A stretch of 34,081 bases of DNA. Origin: Deltaproteobacteria bacterium. GTDB lineage: Bacteria > Desulfobacterota > GWC2-55-46 > UBA9637 > GWC2-42-11. Positions 1-8,373 of the stretch are shown here, piece by piece. The stretch spans positions 1 to 34,081 of the forward strand of contig JACRPW010000070.1 of the NCBI GenBank assembly GCA_016223005.1, written 5' to 3'. A program made the position numbers and the translations under genes. The notes under the pieces were generated by a model. That model saw only the letters and a program-made list of their open reading frames with translations. It was not told the DNA's origin and did not search any database. How positions within the stretch are numbered: the stretch's first letter is position 1; every line of letters begins with the position of its first letter.

Positions 1-1
1 A

Positions 2-88
2 AATAAGATTGATAAGGGTTTTAAGAAAAGGCTTATACATACTGTAAGGGGAGCAGGATATATCTTAAAGGCAGGCAATGGGCAATAG
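2..88 (+). CDS. C-terminal end of an OmpR/PhoB-family response regulator (partial)
   Basis: Reading from base 2 gives 28 residues and a TAG at 86-88. The peptide contains IHTVRGAGYIL, the typical last strand and wing of the OmpR/PhoB winged-helix DNA-binding domain (family usual: VRGVGYxL). The receiver domain and most of the DNA-binding domain lie outside the window. The sensor kinase follows 71 bp downstream on the same strand, the usual pairing for a two-component system. The last residues (AGNGQ) and the stop are encoded by the start of a heptamer repeat array, so the native C-terminus may have been altered by the array. The fragment is too short to name the regulator. Confidence 0.8.
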   Translation, partial: NKIDKGFKKRLIHTVRGAGYILKAGNGQ

Positions 89-150
89 GCTAGAGGCAAT
101 AGGATAAAAACCCATAGCCCATAGCCTATCGCCCATGACCCATAGCCTAT
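71..150. repeat. Heptamer array, inverted pair (type A, GGGCAAT/CCCATAG)
   Basis: About five units of the form RGGCNAT (71-104) are followed by a spacer AAAAA and about six units of the complementary form CCCATAG/CCTATCG (110-150). By eye, 26 bases of the left arm pair with the right arm at 21 positions, so the transcript can form a long imperfect hairpin. The array fills the gap between the response regulator and the histidine kinase and contains the regulator's stop codon. The core AAAAACCCATAGCC is shared with the arrays at 10499-10577 and 25858-25926 (the last in reverse orientation). Confidence 0.9.
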
Positions 151-159
151 TTTTTATCT

Positions 160-1545
160 ATGTTCAATTCCATCAAATCAAAACTTCTGGTATGGTCTTT
201 ATCCGTCTTCTCTATCCTTTTTTCAGGGCTGGGATTTTTCCTGTATTATGAATTAAAAAATATAGTCATCGGTTCAATTGACAGCCATCTGCATTCAGAT
301 ACGCAGCTCTTAACAAGTTTTATTGAGGTGGAAAAATATAAGATAGAATGGGAACTGGACAAGGCTGCTGTGGGCGATTATACAATACCATTTTCAGGAC
401 ACTACTATCAGATTGCCCTTTCCAACGGAACCGTTATTGCAAAGTCTCCATCACTTGCTGATAAAAGCCTGCCGTTTCATGAAGATATAGCATATCAGGT
501 TCTAACTATTGCTGGACCAAAAGGTGAACCGTTAAGGTTAATGAATTATACGGCAAAATTTCCTGAGCACACGATTATTATCCAGGCTGCAGAATCTCTG
601 GAAGATACATACCGCATCATTAGTTCCTTTAAAAATATCCTGATAATCTTATCCTCTGCTGCCTTTGTATTATCAGGTATAGGGATTATCTCCATAGCAG
701 GTCTGTCTCTTAAAACCCTCACAGCCTTTTCCAGAAAGATAAGCAGCATTACAGAAGAAAACTTAAATGAAAGGATTGATGAAAGGGGGGTAGACAGGGA
801 GATAATCTCCTTTGCCGTAAGTTTTAATAATATGATGACCCGCATAGAGGAGGCATTTGCAAAACAAAGGCAGTTTCTCTCAGACGCTTCGCATGAACTG
901 CGGACACCCACATCTGTTATCAAAAGTTACTGTGATGTTACCTTAAGGAAGGAAAGGAATAAAAACGAATATGAGGAGGCATTAACTATAATAAAATCTA
1001 CTGCAGAAAATATGGCACAACTCATCCAGAGGATACTGGATATAGCAAGGCTTGAGGGTAAGAATGTCATTATTAAAAAAGAGGTTGTGGACATTGGTTT
1101 AATACTGGAGGATGTATTTAAATTGATGTTTCCTATTGCACAGGAACGAGAGATAGAACTCTCTTTGAAGAATGCCTGTGAAGGAATTAAGGTGAGCGGT
1201 GATAAAGAAAGACTTACAGAGGTTTTTCTAAACATTGTTGACAATGCAATCAAATACAATAAAAAGGGAGGCGGTGTTGTAATATCAAGTGAGACAAAGA
1301 ACGGCTCTGTTATTATTGCTGTGTCTGATACCGGTATCGGTATTCCAGAGGAACATCAGGATAAACTGTTTGACAGGTTTTATAGGATTGATGACTCAAG
1401 AGAAGAGATTTCAGGTGCGGGTCTTGGGCTTTCTATTGCAAAGGCAATCGTTAATGCCCATGGCGGAAATATAGAGGTTCACAGTAAAGAAGGTGTAGGA
1501 AGCGAGTTTAAGATATACCTTCAATTGGCAGGCAAGATTATTTAG
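160..1545 (+). CDS. Sensor histidine kinase, HAMP/HisKA/HATPase_c
   Basis: This 461-residue membrane kinase would sense an unknown signal and phosphorylate the response regulator encoded just upstream. Segments in order: a transmembrane helix at about 10-32, a periplasmic sensor of about 120 residues, a second helix at about 157-182, a HAMP region to about 235, and the dimerisation/phosphoacceptor motif FLSDASHELRTP with His245. The ATP-binding domain follows, with N box NIVDNAIKYN, G1 DTGIGIP and G2 GAGLGLS. All catalytic motifs are present. The ligand cannot be told from the sequence. The start ATG lies directly after the repeat array and has no strong ribosome-binding site. The stop overlaps the 3' end of the convergent PilZ gene by 8 bp, with no terminator between them. 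It is one of only two genes on the plus strand here. Confidence 0.93.
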   Translation: MFNSIKSKLLVWSLSVFSILFSGLGFFLYYELKNIVIGSIDSHLHSDTQLLTSFIEVEKYKIEWELDKAAVGDYTIPFSGHYYQIALSNGTVIAKSPSLADKSLPFHEDIAYQVLTIAGPKGEPLRLMNYTAKFPEHTIIIQAAESLEDTYRIISSFKNILIILSSAAFVLSGIGIISIAGLSLKTLTAFSRKISSITEENLNERIDERGVDREIISFAVSFNNMMTRIEEAFAKQRQFLSDASHELRTPTSVIKSYCDVTLRKERNKNEYEEALTIIKSTAENMAQLIQRILDIARLEGKNVIIKKEVVDIGLILEDVFKLMFPIAQEREIELSLKNACEGIKVSGDKERLTEVFLNIVDNAIKYNKKGGGVVISSETKNGSVIIAVSDTGIGIPEEHQDKLFDRFYRIDDSREEISGAGLGLSIAKAIVNAHGGNIEVHSKEGVGSEFKIYLQLAGKII

Positions 1546-2155
1546 AGAGATTTATAAGCATATCAATAAAAAACGATATAACTTCCTTACCAGCTGGTGT
1601 TAAATCAGTAAATTCCAGACCAATAATGCTATTTACTTTGCCTTCGTTAAAGTTTCTTATCAGGCAGTCAATTTCCAGACTTTTATCAATAATCATAAAG
1701 GTAAGGTAACACTTGCTGCCAATCTCAAATTTTATATGGTCTTTAGATGAGATACTTACACAGCAGCCGCTTTCGCTTATATCAATCATAGTTGCATCAG
1801 CACAAACCGCATTTTCTACTCCCAATATTTCTAGTCTCGCAGATATGTTTGATTTAAATCTCTTGCTTCCTCTAAATGGCATACTCTCTATGTTTGCAGG
1901 ATATTTAAAAAATATCAGTGGTGCAGGGTGAAATTGAAGGGATAAAACCTCAGCGGTAAAACCATAGGCAGTGCCGTCTTTTACGAACCTGATAATGCAG
2001 TTGCTTTTACTTTTAAGATTTATAGGTTTCTCATTAACATAAGGATACCGCGTTACAATATATGCATCTTTTTCCCATCCTACAAGTCGTGTTGTCACAT
2101 AATTTCTATTTTTTGGCATTTCAATAGATAGCGTCAGACCCACATAGAACATCAT
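1538..2155 (-). CDS. PilZ domain protein, YcgR-like c-di-GMP receptor
   Basis: A cytoplasmic protein of about 205 residues. The N-terminal half resembles the YcgR-type N-terminal domain. The C-terminal half is a PilZ domain with both c-di-GMP binding motifs: RGSKR (RxxxR) at about residues 95-99 and DISESG (D/NxSxxG) about 25 residues later. It should bind cyclic-di-GMP and adjust motility, pilus or surface behaviour; in this window a type IV pilus is the obvious client, but that link is inference. The ATG at 2155 overlaps the gltX stop as ATGA, the coupling used throughout this segment; an ATG at 2164 would add three residues. It is the last gene of the carD-gltX run and converges on the histidine kinase. 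Confidence 0.85.
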   Translation of the reverse strand: MMFYVGLTLSIEMPKNRNYVTTRLVGWEKDAYIVTRYPYVNEKPINLKSKSNCIIRFVKDGTAYGFTAEVLSLQFHPAPLIFFKYPANIESMPFRGSKRFKSNISARLEILGVENAVCADATMIDISESGCCVSISSKDHIKFEIGSKCYLTFMIIDKSLEIDCLIRNFNEGKVNSIIGLEFTDLTPAGKEVISFFIDMLINLSK

Positions 2156-3528
2156 ATTTTCCATTTTTCAATCCTTTCAAGTATTTTCTCTCTCCCAAGT
2201 AGAAAAAAGACCTTTTCAAGTTCCAAACCTTCTATCCTGCCTGTCAACGCAGCCCTTATAGGCATAAAAAGGTTCTTACCTTTTTCACCTGTTTTTTGTT
2301 TTAGGTTGTTAATAATATTTTCATATATCGTTTTATTAAGAACAGTGACCTTGTCAATCTCTCTTATCAAGGCATTTAATATCCTTTTTGTGTGAGGAAA
2401 AGTAAGAACCTCTTTTGCATCACTTTCAAATACTGGTTCTTCTAAAAAAGGCTGGATAATTTCAGGTATATCACCTAGCAGAACTGCCTCTTTTTTTGCC
2501 TCTTTTATCAGATTTTCAAGGTTTTCCTTTGGTATGTTTTTATCAAAATAGCACCCCATGTTATTTATAAGATATTCCGTACTGCTCTTTTCTATATAAA
2601 TTCTATTAAATTTTTTGAGCCTTTCTATATCAAATATAGAAGGTGATTTTGATACCTTTTCAATAGAAAAAGTATCTATTGCCTCTTTTAAAGACATAAA
2701 TTCCTTTTCAGGCGACCAGCCGAGATGACATAGATAGTTCAGGATTGCAGCAGGTATAAAACCATTTTTGCGTAATTCTGCCACCGAAAATTGACCGTGC
2801 CTCTTGCTGAGCGGTGTTGCATCTTTCCCAAGTATCAATGGAAGATGGGCATACTCAGGGACTTTAAAACCAAGCGCTTCAAATAATAGGATTTGTTTTG
2901 GTGTGTTTGACAGATGGTCATCTCCCCGTATAACATGGGTAATCTCCATCAGGCTGTCATCTATTACAACGGCAAAATTATATGTCGGCACCCCATCAGA
3001 ACCCATAATTATAAAATCGCCAAATATCTTTGAATTAAATACCATCTTTTTGTGTATCAGGTCGTTAAAGATAATTGTCTTGTCAGAAACCTTAAATCTT
3101 ATGGTGGGGGCAGTGTCTTCTGATATGGCAGGAGATGTTCTGCACCTGCCGTCATATCTAGGCGGCATACCGGCGCTCATCTGTTTTTTTCTTAATTCAT
3201 GCAGCCTTTCTTCTGAGCAGTAACATTCGTATGCCTTGCCTTCTCTTAATAACCTTTCTGGAAAATCTCTATATATGTTCAGTCTTTCTGACTGGCGGTA
3301 TGGGATATCATTCCATTCAAGACCAAGCCATTTGAGGTCTTCCAGAATAGATGCCTCAAATTCTAGATTTGACCTTAATCTATCTGTATCTTCAATCCTT
3401 AATATGAAACTGCCGTTATGATGTTTTGCAAATAGAAAATTGAAAAGGGATGTCCTTGCATTTCCTATATGGAGATAACCTGTTGGACTTGGCGCAAACC
3501 GGGTCCGTATTTTCCTTTCACCTTTCAT
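2152..3528 (-). CDS. gltX: Glutamyl-tRNA synthetase
   Basis: Charges tRNA-Glu with glutamate in the cytosol. At 458 residues it has the usual bacterial length. The class I signature [15 protein letters not shown] is near the N-terminus, a cysteine-containing zinc-type insertion (CYCSEE...DGRC) follows at about 105-130, and the KMSKS-type loop appears as TPLSKRHG at about 240. The C-terminal helical anticodon-binding part is intact. The start ATG and the preceding ribosome-binding sequence (AAAGGTGAAAG) both lie inside a heptamer array, and the start overlaps the ispF stop as ATGA. Whether it is discriminating, or also charges tRNA-Gln for GatCAB amidation, cannot be decided here. Confidence 0.95.
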   Translation of the reverse strand: MKGERKIRTRFAPSPTGYLHIGNARTSLFNFLFAKHHNGSFILRIEDTDRLRSNLEFEASILEDLKWLGLEWNDIPYRQSERLNIYRDFPERLLREGKAYECYCSEERLHELRKKQMSAGMPPRYDGRCRTSPAISEDTAPTIRFKVSDKTIIFNDLIHKKMVFNSKIFGDFIIMGSDGVPTYNFAVVIDDSLMEITHVIRGDDHLSNTPKQILLFEALGFKVPEYAHLPLILGKDATPLSKRHGQFSVAELRKNGFIPAAILNYLCHLGWSPEKEFMSLKEAIDTFSIEKVSKSPSIFDIERLKKFNRIYIEKSSTEYLINNMGCYFDKNIPKENLENLIKEAKKEAVLLGDIPEIIQPFLEEPVFESDAKEVLTFPHTKRILNALIREIDKVTVLNKTIYENIINNLKQKTGEKGKNLFMPIRAALTGRIEGLELEKVFFLLGREKILERIEKWKI

Positions 3529-3548
3529 CTTTCACCTTTCACCTGTAT
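3514..3548. repeat. Heptamer array at the ispF/gltX junction (unit AGGTGAA on minus strand)
   Basis: Five consecutive 7-bp units: on the plus strand CCTTTCA, CCTTTCA, TCTTTCA, CCTTTCA and the degenerate CCTGTAT. The one variant unit, AGATGAA on the minus strand, creates the ATGA that is both the ispF stop (TGA) and the gltX start (ATG). The neighbouring unit supplies a Shine-Dalgarno-like AAAGGTG. No inverted arm is present. Confidence 0.9.
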
Positions 3549-4007
3549 CAATACAACTGCATATGCCTTAATGCCTTCACCTCTGCCTGTGAAACCAAGC
3601 CCCTCTTCTGTCTTTGCCTTTACATTTACCTGTCCTGTTTTCAATTTCAATGCCTTTGCAATATTTACTGTCATTTTAGGTATGTATTCAGCAAGTTTGG
3701 GTTTCTGTGCAACAATAGTTGAATCTATATTTATAATCTTAAAACCTTTTTTATTAAGAAGTGTACCGGTACTTTTTAAGAGTTCAATACTTGATATACC
3801 TTTATATGCAGGGTCTGTATCCGGAAAATGTTTGCCTATATCACCAAGTCCTGAAGCCCCCAGAACGGCATCTATTACGGCATGGATAAGCACATCCGCG
3901 TCCGAGTGTCCGAGGAGCCCCTTTTCAAAAGGCGCTACTACCCCACCAAGGATAAGTTTCCTTCCCCCTACAAGTCTATGAACATCGTATCCAAAACCTA
4001 TTTGCAA
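3525..4007 (-). CDS. ispF: 2-C-methyl-D-erythritol 2,4-cyclodiphosphate synthase
   Basis: Fifth enzyme of the MEP isoprenoid pathway; cyclises CDP-methylerythritol 2-phosphate to MEcPP with release of CMP. It has 160 residues, the family norm, and acts as a trimer. GYDVHRL at the N-terminus gives the metal ligands Asp8 and His10, and [10 protein letters not shown] gives His42; [11 protein letters not shown] is also typical. The start is a TTG at 4007 preceded by a strong AGGAGAGG ribosome-binding site; no ATG fits. It overlaps the end of ispD by 32 bp, and its last residues (VKGER) and stop are encoded by the heptamer array shared with gltX. Confidence 0.96.
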   Translation of the reverse strand: MQIGFGYDVHRLVGGRKLILGGVVAPFEKGLLGHSDADVLIHAVIDAVLGASGLGDIGKHFPDTDPAYKGISSIELLKSTGTLLNKKGFKIINIDSTIVAQKPKLAEYIPKMTVNIAKALKLKTGQVNVKAKTEEGLGFTGRGEGIKAYAVVLIQVKGER

Positions 4008-4677
4008 TCGCCTCTCCTATAATCAAATCCTCGGGTGTTGTTATCTTGATATTCTCATAAGAGCCTTCTACAACTTCAACTCTAAACCCGAGTCTTTCAA
4101 CAAGGCTTGAATCATCTGTAGCATATATACCGTCTTCAAGGGCTTTCTTGTGGGCATGTTTTATGATTTCTGTTTTAAATGTCTGGGGGGTTTGGACTGC
4201 CCATAATCTCCCCCTCTTAAGTGTTTTTACTACATAACCATCAGATACCTCTTTTATCGTATCCTTGACAGGCACGGATACCACAGATGCCCCTGTCTTT
4301 TCAGCAGATTCAATAGACCTGTTTATTATTGACGGGCTGACAAATGGCCTCACACCATCGTGAATAATCACAATGGTATACGAATCATCAACTGCATCAA
4401 GACCGTTCCTTACAGAATCCTGTCTTTCTTTCCCGCCTTTTATAATCCCGATAACCTTTGTAAATCCAAACCTTTCAATCACCTCATTCCTGCAATATTC
4501 TATCTCATCAGACTGCGTAACTACAATTATAGAATCAACAGCACTGCATTCTTCAAACCTTTGCAGTGTATGGGCAATGATAGGCTTGCCTTGTAAAGAA
4601 ATCCATTGTTTGCCTGTATCAGCACCCATTCTTTTGCCTTTGCCTGCAGCAACTATTATTGCAATAACCTTTCTCAA
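3976..4677 (-). CDS. ispD: 2-C-methyl-D-erythritol 4-phosphate cytidylyltransferase
   Basis: Third step of the MEP pathway: transfers CMP from CTP to methylerythritol 4-phosphate. The signature near the N-terminus is [12 protein letters not shown] (nucleotide-binding loop). Typical blocks follow: [23 protein letters not shown] and TPQTF. The start chosen is a TTG at 4677 with AGGGGC upstream, giving MRKVIAII, about 233 residues. An ATG at 4704 exists but lies in the T-run of a terminator-like hairpin and would add a non-homologous MFFYQAGAA segment. ispF follows directly with a 32-bp overlap, so the two consecutive-pathway enzymes are probably co-translated. Confidence 0.94.
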   Translation of the reverse strand: MRKVIAIIVAAGKGKRMGADTGKQWISLQGKPIIAHTLQRFEECSAVDSIIVVTQSDEIEYCRNEVIERFGFTKVIGIIKGGKERQDSVRNGLDAVDDSYTIVIIHDGVRPFVSPSIINRSIESAEKTGASVVSVPVKDTIKEVSDGYVVKTLKRGRLWAVQTPQTFKTEIIKHAHKKALEDGIYATDDSSLVERLGFRVEVVEGSYENIKITTPEDLIIGEAIANRFWIRCS

Positions 4678-4698
4678 AGCAGCCCCTGCCTGATAAAA

Positions 4699-4746
4699 AA
4701 ACACCCGTCATCCAGCAGTATCCTGTCCGCTGCCCAACGGGTGTTT
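4699..4746 (-). terminator. Intrinsic terminator-like hairpin between the PIN/TRAM gene and ispD
   Basis: A perfect 10-bp inverted repeat, AAACACCCGT (4699-4708) and ACGGGTGTTT (4737-4746), encloses a 28-nt loop with a possible inner CAGC/GCTG stem. Read on the minus strand it ends in a run of seven T residues. It lies 23 bp after the PIN/TRAM stop and 21 bp before the ispD start, inside a gene group that is usually one operon. It may therefore act as a partial terminator or attenuator that lowers isoprenoid gene expression relative to carD. Confidence 0.72.
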
Positions 4747-4769
4747 GAGACTAAAAAATGTAATGTGTG

Positions 4770-5783
4770 CTAATGAAGTTCAGTCTTTACATCCTCATCT
4801 TTTACTCTGGAAAATATCATCCTGCCCCCTGTTGTCTGGAGGACGCTGGTTACAACAACATCCATATTCCTGCCCAGAAATTTTCTCGCATTATCTACCA
4901 CAACCATTGTTCCGTCATCAAGATAACCAACCCCCTGCCCATTTTCTTTTCCTTCCTTCAGCACATATATGCTTATTACCTCACCCGGCAGGACAACAGG
5001 CTTTAGGATATTTGCAAGATTATTTATATTAAGCACCGAAACACCCTGCAGTTCTGCTATCTTGCTCAGATTTGAATCGTTTGTTACTATTCTGGCGCTA
5101 ATCTCCTTTGCAAGGGCAATGAGTTTTGCATCAACCTCTTTAATACTCGGAAAATCGTTATCAATAATAGTAACCTTTGTGTTTGTCTGTTTTTGAAGCC
5201 TTTGCAAGACATCAAGTCCTCTTTTGCCCCTTACCCTTTTGATCCCATCAGCAGAATCCGCTATATACTGCAATTCCTGAAGCACAAATTGCGGGATGAT
5301 AATTTCACCTTCAAGAAACCCGGCATCAGTTATATCTGCAATCCTGCCGTCTATTATAACGCTGGTGTCAAGTATCTTGATAGCCTTTGTTTCATGCTTT
5401 TCACCAAATAAGGTATAAATATTATGACCATCAAAATCATCCCCCTTTTTCATACCAATACTCAAACCAATATATCCGAACAATAAGTTGACGAGGATAT
5501 AGATAAGGATTTTCGGGATACTGCTTTCTATGAACTGGGTTGTTATTGTATAAGAAATGAGATTTGATACAACCAGCCCTGTAATAAGTCCGATTGCCCC
5601 GCCTATTACAATTCTGAGAGGGGTTTTTTTTACCCGCTGTTCAAATATGATTGCCAGTATTGATATAAAAAAACCGCTTATAAATCCTACTATTGCTGAT
5701 AAATTATCTCCTAATATCTGTTTCGCAATAATATAACCGCTTGCTGACCCAAATATGATAAGAAGGTACCGCATTATTGCCAC
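4770..5783 (-). CDS. PIN/TRAM domain integral membrane protein (YacL-type)
   Basis: About 337 residues. The N-terminal third holds four hydrophobic segments (about 3-20, 27-46, 60-82 and 88-110). A PIN ribonuclease-fold domain follows (ILDTSVIIDGRIADI, with conserved acidic residues through IVTNDSNL). A TRAM domain closes the protein (VISIYVLKEGKENGQGVGYLDDGTMVVV...). The family matches Bacillus YacL. PIN and TRAM domains suggest RNA cleavage at the membrane; the substrate is unknown. The GTG at 5783 has AGGAGG eight bases upstream; a GTG at 5792 overlaps that site and is less likely. It lies 15 bp after carD, an arrangement conserved in several phyla, and is followed by a terminator-like hairpin. 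Confidence 0.92.
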   Translation of the reverse strand: MAIMRYLLIIFGSASGYIIAKQILGDNLSAIVGFISGFFISILAIIFEQRVKKTPLRIVIGGAIGLITGLVVSNLISYTITTQFIESSIPKILIYILVNLLFGYIGLSIGMKKGDDFDGHNIYTLFGEKHETKAIKILDTSVIIDGRIADITDAGFLEGEIIIPQFVLQELQYIADSADGIKRVRGKRGLDVLQRLQKQTNTKVTIIDNDFPSIKEVDAKLIALAKEISARIVTNDSNLSKIAELQGVSVLNINNLANILKPVVLPGEVISIYVLKEGKENGQGVGYLDDGTMVVVDNARKFLGRNMDVVVTSVLQTTGGRMIFSRVKDEDVKTELH

Positions 5784-5798
5784 TTTTATCACCTCCTT

Positions 5799-6284
5799 TC
5801 ATTTTTGCATCATCTTATTCAGTTCTGCTTCCATTTTATCTTCTGTAATATTCTTTGTTATAGCAAGTTCCCGTATAAGCAGACCCTTAGCCATATCAAG
5901 CATCTTTCTTTCTCCAAATGACAGTTCCTTATTGGATTTAAGGAAGTAAAGTTCCCGCATGACCTTTGCAACCTCCATGACACTCCCTGACTTAATTTTA
6001 TCCATATATTCCCTATGCCTTCTGTTCCATGTCTGGTTATCAATCATAGGTTCTTTTTTACCCCTCAGTATTTGATACACCTTCTGCAGTGCATTCTTAT
6101 CCACTATCTTTCTCAAACCAACTGATTCAATGTTATCTGTAGGCAATATTATTGTGGCACCTGTGTTAATAATCTTAATAATATAAAAAGTTCTTGCCCC
6201 CCCTAATGTTTCTCTTTTTTCAATAGAATGGATAGTGCCGACACCGTGGGCAGGATAAACCGCCAAATCTCCGACCTTAAACAT
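5799..6284 (-). CDS. carD: CarD/CdnL family RNA polymerase-binding regulator
   Basis: A cytoplasmic regulator of about 161 residues that binds the RNA polymerase beta subunit and stabilises open promoter complexes, by family knowledge. The N-terminal RNAP-interaction domain begins MFKVGDLAVYPAHGVGTI, the family signature; the C-terminal helical DNA-contacting part contains the tryptophan in TWNRRHREYMDK and LSFGERKML. The ATG at 6284 has AGGTG at correct spacing; a GTG at 6293 would overlap that site. It heads the carD-PIN/TRAM-ispD-ispF-gltX group and has a good promoter candidate about 180 bp upstream. Confidence 0.95.
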   Translation of the reverse strand: MFKVGDLAVYPAHGVGTIHSIEKRETLGGARTFYIIKIINTGATIILPTDNIESVGLRKIVDKNALQKVYQILRGKKEPMIDNQTWNRRHREYMDKIKSGSVMEVAKVMRELYFLKSNKELSFGERKMLDMAKGLLIRELAITKNITEDKMEAELNKMMQK

Positions 6285-6398
6285 TTTTGTCACCTCGTTT
6301 TAGGATTTTTGGGGATAGAATAAAGAAAAAGGCATATTGCAAAAACAGGAAAGATGACACCCATGCCAAACCTATCTCTTTTATACAGAAAATCATGG

Positions 6399-6418
6399 AT
6401 TCCATTTTACGATGGAAT
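6399..6418. promoter_or_regulatory. Inverted repeat in the carD leader
   Basis: ATTCCAT (6399-6405), a 6-nt loop TTTACG, then ATGGAAT (6412-6418). An overlapping small palindrome ATGGATTCCAT occupies 6395-6405. It lies in the predicted 5' leader about 115 bp before the carD start. It could be an operator or a short RNA hairpin; no known motif was recognised. Confidence 0.4.
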
Positions 6419-6467
6419 AACGGTGGGTTGATTTCTTGATATTTATACAACAGCCTCATGTATAAAC

Positions 6468-6497
6468 TTTATAACACATACAGGCACTCTGAGTCAA
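6468..6497 (-). promoter_or_regulatory. Sigma-70-type promoter for the carD group
   Basis: On the minus strand TTGACT (6497-6492) is followed after 18 bp by TATAAA (6473-6468). It lies in the only sizeable gap upstream of carD and implies a leader of roughly 175 nt. Confidence 0.55.
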
Positions 6498-6553
6498 TTA
6501 TCTTTTATCACCAAAAATCAATGTCTGGTAGTTATCACTTTGTCAATTTCATA

Positions 6554-8359
6554 CTATCCAATCACATCAACCACCTCTTCATAGGTTGTAATCTCCTCCA
6601 GCATCTTTCTTACAGCAGAATCCCTGAGTGTTGACATGCCTTCTGATTTTGCAATATCCTGAATGAGTAAGCGGGTAACATCCTTTGTTATGGCATTTCG
6701 TATCTTATCGCTTATATCCATAACCTCAAATACACCTGTTCTTCCTTTATATCCTGTGCCGCGGCATTCTGTACATCCTTCTCCATAACTAATCTTATAG
6801 GGATTCTGTCTTGGTTCAAGTTTTAAGAATTCCATCTCATCGTCTGTCAACACCCTTTCTTTTGCACAGTTCTTACAAATCTTTCTTGCAAGCCTTTGTG
6901 CAATAACACCAACAAGCGTTGATGATATAAGGAATGCAGGGACACCTAAATCTAGAAGTCTTGTTATCGAAGAAGGCGCATCATTTGTGTGAAGTGTTGA
7001 AAGAACCAGATGCCCTGTAAGTGCTGCCTGCACTGCATTCTCTGCGGTTTCTCTGTCCCGTATCTCACCAACCATTATAATATCAGGGTCCTGACGAAGT
7101 ATTGTCCTAATACTACTTGCAAATGTAACACCTATATTTGCTTGAATGCCAACCTGATTAAACTCTTCTATAATCATTTCTATCGGGTCTTCAATTGTAA
7201 CTATATTTATCTCAGGGGTTGATAGATATTTAAGAGTAGAATACAGGGTTGTTGTTTTTCCGCTGCCTGTAGGTCCTGTTATAAGTATTATGCCGTTAGG
7301 TTTAGATATAAACGAACTGTATGATTGATATTCTTTAGGATAAAACCCAATCTGGTCAAGTTTTTGAAACAATATCTCTGGGTCAAAGATTCTGATTACA
7401 ACCTTTTCCCCAAATGCAACAGGCATTGTAGAAATCCTGAGTTCAATCTCTTTACCTTTGTAGGGGGTTTTAATCCTGCCGTCCTGAGGTCTCCTCTTTT
7501 CTGCAATATCCATTCTGGACAGAACCTTTATCCTCGAGACAATGGGTGGATGTATTGCTTTAGGTATATTATAGACAGGATATAGAACCCCATCTATTCT
7601 GAGCCGCACTGTGGAATACTCACCTTTAGGCTCTATATGTATATCGCTCGCCCTCTGGTCAAATGCATACTGGAACAGATACTCAACTGCGTTTACAATA
7701 TGCTGGTCAGTTGCCTCTATCTCGTTTTGCCCTTTTGATTTCACATACTGTTCAAGGGTATTTGCAGCACCATTAGCATCATCCACTATTATCTGTTGTG
7801 CCTTAGCCAGAGAGGATTGAAAGCCATAGAACTCCCGTACTATTTTCAATATATCACTCTTTGAAGATAGCACAACCTTGATATCAACCTTTTTTGTCCT
7901 TTTTAAGCCATCTATTACCTCCAGATTAAATGGGTCAGCAACCGCTACTGTCAGAGAAGTTCCGTTTGCCTCAACAGGAACAACAAGATGTTTTTGTGCA
8001 AATGCACGCGGTATATATGATGTAACAACATCCAGATTCAGTTTTAAAGGATTTAGTTTTCTGTAAGGCATCACGACTTCTTCAGCGATAGCAGCAGTTA
8101 CCATGTCTTCATTAAGTATTTTGCCGCTGGAATTAGGCACCTCAATATTACATAAAACTATAAAATCTACCGGTGAAACTGTATCAGGACGCAAGGTAAG
8201 GATGTTACCTCCTGAAGATACCTTCTCCTGCATCCTCTTCTGTCTTATTGTATGAGCAGAAGATTTGGCGATAATTTCTGAATGCCTCTCCTTTGAAATA
8301 AATCCCTTTTTAAGAAGAAGGTTTAGAATAAATTCCGTTGTTAGTGATGTTTTATCCAT
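6554..8359 (-). CDS. pilB: Type IV pilus assembly ATPase PilB
   Basis: Cytoplasmic hexameric motor that powers pilus extension. It has 601 residues, somewhat longer than the usual ~570. An N-terminal GspE-type domain spans about 85-180. The ATPase core has Walker A GPTGSGKTTT at about 358-367, an acidic Asp box, and the Walker B region LRQDPDIIMVGEIRD at about 418-432. A zinc site is formed by CKNC at about 493 and CTEC at about 527, the latter followed by GRTGVFEV. The zinc motif and length favour PilB/GspE over the retraction ATPase PilT. It is separated from the other pil genes by lipoate, biotin carboxylase and shikimate genes. The neighbours usually expected, pilT and pilC, are not in the window. 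Confidence 0.95.
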   Translation of the reverse strand: MDKTSLTTEFILNLLLKKGFISKERHSEIIAKSSAHTIRQKRMQEKVSSGGNILTLRPDTVSPVDFIVLCNIEVPNSSGKILNEDMVTAAIAEEVVMPYRKLNPLKLNLDVVTSYIPRAFAQKHLVVPVEANGTSLTVAVADPFNLEVIDGLKRTKKVDIKVVLSSKSDILKIVREFYGFQSSLAKAQQIIVDDANGAANTLEQYVKSKGQNEIEATDQHIVNAVEYLFQYAFDQRASDIHIEPKGEYSTVRLRIDGVLYPVYNIPKAIHPPIVSRIKVLSRMDIAEKRRPQDGRIKTPYKGKEIELRISTMPVAFGEKVVIRIFDPEILFQKLDQIGFYPKEYQSYSSFISKPNGIILITGPTGSGKTTTLYSTLKYLSTPEINIVTIEDPIEMIIEEFNQVGIQANIGVTFASSIRTILRQDPDIIMVGEIRDRETAENAVQAALTGHLVLSTLHTNDAPSSITRLLDLGVPAFLISSTLVGVIAQRLARKICKNCAKERVLTDDEMEFLKLEPRQNPYKISYGEGCTECRGTGYKGRTGVFEVMDISDKIRNAITKDVTRLLIQDIAKSEGMSTLRDSAVRKMLEEITTYEEVVDVIG

Positions 8360-8373
8360 ATCAGACTGTTATC

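Larger units (their letters stand above)
6294..6553. other. Intergenic region between carD and pilB (260 bp)
   Basis: No convincing gene. A 60-codon minus-strand reading frame from 6459 overlaps the carD start and has no recognisable homology features. The region holds a sigma-70-like promoter for carD (6468-6497), a short inverted repeat in the leader, and no clear terminator for the pilB transcript, whose stop is at 6554. Confidence 0.6.

Noticed and set aside
71-150. Possible CRISPR array or intrinsic terminator
   Set aside because: Units are 7 bp with no spacers, and the opposed arms form a hairpin; there is no T-run of terminator type on the stem end and no cas genes.
4678-4704. ATG start for ispD at 4704
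   Set aside because: It falls in the T-run of the terminator-like hairpin and adds a non-homologous leader; the TTG at 4677 fits family length and has AGGGGC upstream.
6277-6459. Minus-strand 60-codon reading frame upstream of carD
   Set aside because: It overlaps the carD start, has no ribosome-binding site or recognisable domain, and lies in the predicted carD leader.
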